NCBI RefSeq assembly: GCF_001522585.2
Contig: NZ_CP013372.1
Span: forward strand, 2,542,001 to 2,606,000
Reading direction: 5' to 3'
DNA from: Burkholderia sp. NRF60-BP8
GTDB taxonomy: Bacteria > Pseudomonadota > Gammaproteobacteria > Burkholderiales > Burkholderiaceae
DNA length: 64,000 bases
Position numbers and translations under genes: made by a program. The notes under the pieces were generated by a model. That model had not been told where the DNA came from and ran no database searches. It saw nothing but the letters and a program-made list of their open reading frames with translations. Numbering within the stretch: position 1 is the stretch's first letter; every line of letters begins with the position of its first letter. Of this stretch, positions 61,344-64,000 are shown piece after piece.

Positions 61344-62351
61344 ATGGACGTCACCGTAATCTGGGCCGCGATCATCGCATTGGGGCTCTTCATGTACGTC
61401 GTGCTCGACGGCTTCGACCTCGGCATCGGCATCGTCTTCCCGTTCTTCCCGGACGAGCGGGAACGCGACCTGATGATGAACACCGTCGCGCCCGTGTGGG
61501 ACGGCAACGAGACGTGGCTCGTGCTCGGCGGCGCCGGGCTGTTCGCGGTATTCCCCGTCGTCTATTCGACGGTGCTGTCGGCGCTGTACCTGCCGCTGAT
61601 CTTCATGCTGGTGTGCCTGATCTTCCGCGGCGTGTCGTTCGAGATCCGCGCGAAGGCGCGGCGCACGAAGCAGCTGTGGGATCTCGCGTTCATCGGCGGC
61701 TCGGCCGGCGCGACGCTGTTCCAGGGGATCGCGCTCGGCGCGTTCCTGCAGGGCATCGACGTGAAGGACGGCGTGTACGCCGGCGGCGCATTCGACTGGC
61801 TCACGCCGTTCAGCCTGCTGACGGGCCTCGGCCTGATCGTCACGTACGCGCTGCTCGGCTGCTGCTGGCTCGTCGCGAAGACGGAAGGCGACCTGCAGCG
61901 GCGCCTGCATCGCGTCGTGTGGCCGCTGACCGTCGTGCTGCTCGGCTTCATCGCGATCGTCAGCCTGTGGACGCCGCTGCAGGATCCGGCCATCGCGCAG
62001 CGCTGGTTCGATTCGGGGCTGTTCTGGCGCCTGCTGCCGGTGCCGTTCCTGGTGGCCGCGTGCGCGGTGTGGATGCGTCGCGCGGTACGCGACCGGCACG
62101 ACATGACGCCGTTCGTGCTCGCGCTGGCGCTCGTGCTGCTCGGCTACGTCGGCCTGCTCGTCACGCTGTTCCCGTATGCGATTCCCCAGACGATGACGAT
62201 CTGGGAAGCGGCGGCGCCGCGTTCGAGCCAGACCTTCACGCTGGTCGGCGCAGCGGTTATCCTGCCGATCATCATCGCCTACACGACGATGGGTTACTGG
62301 GTATTCCGAGGCAAGGTGCGCCATGAAGACCAGCATTACTACCACCACTGA
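61344..62351 (+). CDS. cioB: Cytochrome bd-type (CIO) quinol oxidase subunit II
   Basis: A 335-residue partner of CioA with about eight helices. It has VTVIWAAIIALGLFMYVVLD, GFDLGIGIVFPFFPDERERD (the conserved GFDLG), TVAPVWDGNETWLVLGGAGL and EIRAKARRTKQLWD, all typical of CydB/CioB. It starts 30 bases after cioA. The final codons overlap the start of a 59-residue DUF2474 gene in another frame by 29 bases. Confidence 0.95.
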   Translation: MDVTVIWAAIIALGLFMYVVLDGFDLGIGIVFPFFPDERERDLMMNTVAPVWDGNETWLVLGGAGLFAVFPVVYSTVLSALYLPLIFMLVCLIFRGVSFEIRAKARRTKQLWDLAFIGGSAGATLFQGIALGAFLQGIDVKDGVYAGGAFDWLTPFSLLTGLGLIVTYALLGCCWLVAKTEGDLQRRLHRVVWPLTVVLLGFIAIVSLWTPLQDPAIAQRWFDSGLFWRLLPVPFLVAACAVWMRRAVRDRHDMTPFVLALALVLLGYVGLLVTLFPYAIPQTMTIWEAAAPRSSQTFTLVGAAVILPIIIAYTTMGYWVFRGKVRHEDQHYYHH

Positions 62352-62502
62352 TTCCGTCGATCGCCCGCCTGCGGCGCCGCGGCCGCGGATGCGCGGCTGG
62401 ATGTGGTTCGTCGTTCTGTGGGTGGGCGGCGTGCTCGGCGCCGTCACGCTCGGCTATGCGTTCAAGATCTTCATGAACCTCACGCTGTTTGCGGTGAAGT
62501 AG
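62323..62502 (+). CDS. DUF2474 small membrane subunit of the CIO oxidase
   Basis: A 59-residue single-helix protein encoded from an ATG inside the end of cioB. It has a basic, Pro/Arg-rich N-terminus (VDRPPAAPRPRMRGW) and one hydrophobic helix (WFVVLWVGGVLGAVTLGYAF) ending in NLTLFAVK. This fits DUF2474, a CydX-like peptide regularly encoded after cioAB and probably stabilising the oxidase. AAGGTGCG before the ATG is a weak ribosome site, so coupling to cioB translation is likely. Confidence 0.85.
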   Translation: MKTSITTTTDSVDRPPAAPRPRMRGWMWFVVLWVGGVLGAVTLGYAFKIFMNLTLFAVK

Positions 62503-62508
62503 GCGAAG

Positions 62509-62548
62509 CGGCCGCCCCGGGTCGAACGATGGCCCGGGCGGCCGTTTT
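62509..62548 (+). terminator. Terminator after cioAB-DUF2474
   Basis: CGGCCGCCCCGGG and CCCGGGCGGCCG form a long GC stem with one bulged base, followed by TTTT. The short T run makes it weaker than the other terminators here. Confidence 0.65.
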
Positions 62549-62652
62549 GTCGTCGGGCGCAGCTTTGGCCAGATGCATCAAGCGACGCATCGTGCATCCG
62601 CTCCCGCGGAGACGGCATCAGGCCGAACCACTCACGAATCCGCCATTCAGGC

Positions 62653-62703
62653 AGAAATCTATACAAATCACATCGCGGATGTGAGTAAAACATATAGATT
62701 TCT
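62653..62703. repeat. Nested AT-rich dyad between convergent genes
   Basis: Perfect outer arms AGAAATCTATA and TATAGATTTCT (11 bp) enclose a perfect inner hairpin TCACATC-GCG-GATGTGA (7 bp). The block is far more AT-rich than its surroundings. It lies downstream of the cio genes and of the convergent YqaE-type gene. Confidence 0.7.
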
Positions 62704-62752
62704 ACCAAAATACAAACCGCGCCGCTGGATCGATCAACCGCACACTGCGCGT

Positions 62753-62947
62753 CTACCCCCGCCCGCGCAACGCCGCCTCGATCTTGCGATCGGTCTTGTA
62801 CTGGCTCAGCGCATACACCGACCAGATCGCGGCCGGCAGCCAGCCGATGATCGTGAGTTGCAGGAGCAGACAAATGATCCCGGCGATCGGGCGGCCGATC
62901 GTGAAGAACTGGAACCACGGGAGCAGCAGGGCAAGCAGAAGGCGCAT
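62753..62947 (-). CDS. YqaE/Pmp3-family small membrane protein
   Basis: A 64-residue protein with two hydrophobic helices: LLLALLLPWFQFFTIGRPIA, then IICLLLQLTIIGWLPAAIWS, ending in YALSQYKTDRKIEAALRGRG. This is the Pmp3/YqaE proteolipid pattern, linked to membrane potential and stress tolerance in other organisms. The ATG at 62947 follows AGAGGA on its strand. It is convergent with the cio operon; its own regulation is not apparent. Confidence 0.82.
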   Translation of the reverse strand: MRLLLALLLPWFQFFTIGRPIAGIICLLLQLTIIGWLPAAIWSVYALSQYKTDRKIEAALRGRG

Positions 62948-63126
62948 GAACGATCCTCTCGGTACATCGTTGAACGGGTGATGCGCGACGAATATGCCGG
63001 TGCACGCGCCCGAATTCAAGCCATGCACCGGCATCGCGGCGCCTCGATCCGCCAGGCGCCGCGTTCATCACACTTCTCTTCCGAAGCGCCCGCGTCATGC
63101 CGCGGGCGCGCCGCCGTTCCTGGCGC

Positions 63127-64000
63127 TCAACGCCCGATACCGAGCCCCGGCAGCACGCGCGTATTCTCGGCCACGACCGCCTGCAGCAGGCGCGGGTCGG
63201 CGCCGAGCAGCGCGAGGATCGTCGGCGCGACCTGCTTCGTGCCGACGAGATCGTTCACCGTGCGCGCACGATGCAGGCCCGGATACGACACGAGCAAGCC
63301 GAGGTGGCTGTCGTCCGGCGCGTTGCCGCCGTGCTCCTCGTCCTTCTTCGTGCTCGACGTGTAGATCACGCCCGGATTCGGCTGGACGACGATGTCCGGC
63401 GTGCGGCCGTTGGCCGGATCGCCGAAGCGGTCGGCGAGCGCCGCGCCGTACAACACGTACGCCTGCGGGCCGTCCGCGCAGATGCCCGGCGCGTTGCAGC
63501 CGAGATTCGCCTTCAGCGTCTGTACCACGGCCGTGCGCTGGCTGCGGTCGCGCAGCCAGATCAGCCCGACGTCGTCGGTCTGCACGAAGCCCGTGCCGAC
63601 CAGGCCCGAACCGTCGTTCAGGTTGCCCGTCGCCGTGTTGTTCTGGCCGAAGTTGCCGTTCGGGTCGATGAAGTTGTTCGCTTCGAGCAGCTTCGTCAGC
63701 GTGTCGCCGTTCTTCACGAGCTTCGTGTGATCGGTCGGCGACTGGCCGTGCTTCGACGTGACGATCACCGCCGTCGACGAATACAGGTTGGCCTGCTTCA
63801 GCGCCGCGACGACACGGCCGATCGCGTCGTCGACGTACGTGATCGCGTTCGCGACCTGCCCGTTCGGCGTGAAGTCGGCGTCGAGATAGCCGCCGCCCTT
63901 CGCGACCGGCGCCTTCTGCGCGACGCTCAGCGTCTGGAAGTTCGCGCCGAACAGCGTCGGCACCGGCGCGCTCTTCGTGCCGGTCGAATCGCGGCCGCCG
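63127..64000 (-). CDS. Alkaline-phosphatase-superfamily phosphoesterase, C-terminal part
   Basis: About 290 C-terminal residues of a metal-dependent phosphodiesterase/phosphatase of the nucleotide pyrophosphatase type; the N-terminus with the nucleophile lies outside the window. Recognisable parts are AITYVDDAIGRVVAALKQAN, TAVIVTSKHGQSPTDHTKLV (metal-binding His and Asp/His of the fold), the EHGGNAPDDSHLGLLVSYPG segment with the last His ligand and KQVAPTILALLGADP. It would act in the periplasm or outside the cell. Substrate cannot be told from this part. Confidence 0.85.
   Translation of the reverse strand, partial: GGRDSTGTKSAPVPTLFGANFQTLSVAQKAPVAKGGGYLDADFTPNGQVANAITYVDDAIGRVVAALKQANLYSSTAVIVTSKHGQSPTDHTKLVKNGDTLTKLLEANNFIDPNGNFGQNNTATGNLNDGSGLVGTGFVQTDDVGLIWLRDRSQRTAVVQTLKANLGCNAPGICADGPQAYVLYGAALADRFGDPANGRTPDIVVQPNPGVIYTSSTKKDEEHGGNAPDDSHLGLLVSYPGLHRARTVNDLVGTKQVAPTILALLGADPRLLQAVVAENTRVLPGLGIGR

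Noticed and set aside
59883..62447. 854-codon minus-strand frame opposite cioAB
   Set aside because: cioA and cioB are unmistakable on the plus strand. The antisense translation is charged low-complexity sequence.

Overview
The window is very GC-rich, tightly packed bacterial DNA with no rRNA, tRNA, CRISPR array or insertion sequence that I can see. Gene content points to a betaproteobacterium of the genus Burkholderia, most likely the cepacia complex and probably a secondary chromosome. The evidence is a five-gene heme-uptake operon in the order used by Burkholderia bhuRSTUV, a FabV enoyl-ACP reductase with its active-site spacing intact, a Burkholderiales-type porin, a persulfide dioxygenase-rhodanese fusion, a CioAB/DUF2474 quinol oxidase and many LysR-type regulators. 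The species assignment is inference from family recognition. The long open frames opposite most genes are shadows produced by the base composition.

Layout. 1-4.8 kb: a redox/efflux cluster (MFS C-terminus, MoaF-related protein, LLM flavin oxidoreductase, DkgB aldo/keto reductase, Old Yellow Enzyme) and an exported DUF3455 protein. 5.3-9.7 kb: a purine permease with a structured leader, two small membrane proteins, a GlxA/AraC regulator and a LysR regulator. 9.9-14.5 kb: amino-acid binding protein, aspartoacylase-like deacylase, an orphan MetQ-like protein and a TTG-started porin. 16-22.4 kb: Fur-box-preceded hmuRSTUV. 22.5-32.9 kb: TRIC channel and class A PBP, APH(6)-type kinase, ureidoglycine aminohydrolase, glycine-zipper protein, methyltransferase, HIT protein, serine hydrolase and GST.

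32.9-37.9 kb: a compact membrane redox operon of two SDR proteins, each joined to a membrane domain in opposite order, plus a DUF2269 protein and a DCC (CxxC) protein. A GbsR/MarR regulator precedes it, and matching 26-bp dyads lie in front of both the regulator and the operon. 38-43.7 kb: fabV, a divergent SDR/TetR pair with mirrored operators, a putative zincin, a GNAT and an ArsR/SRPBCC set.

43.7-49.5 kb: a catabolic operon (HMG-CoA lyase-like enzyme, CaiB/BaiF CoA-transferase, ACS-family MFS transporter, exported amidohydrolase) divergent from an IclR regulator, with three copies of a 17-bp GTTCT-N7-AGAAC site between them. 49.6-58.4 kb: DsbA-like isomerase, LysR/MFS pair, PAP2 phosphatase, GST plus persulfide dioxygenase-rhodanese behind a heptamer repeat, ArgP, DUF1059 protein and threonine aldolase. 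58.5-64 kb: two small envelope proteins, cioAB plus a 59-residue DUF2474 gene downstream of a perfect FNR/ANR box, a YqaE/Pmp3 peptide and the C-terminal part of an alkaline-phosphatase-superfamily phosphoesterase that runs off the end.
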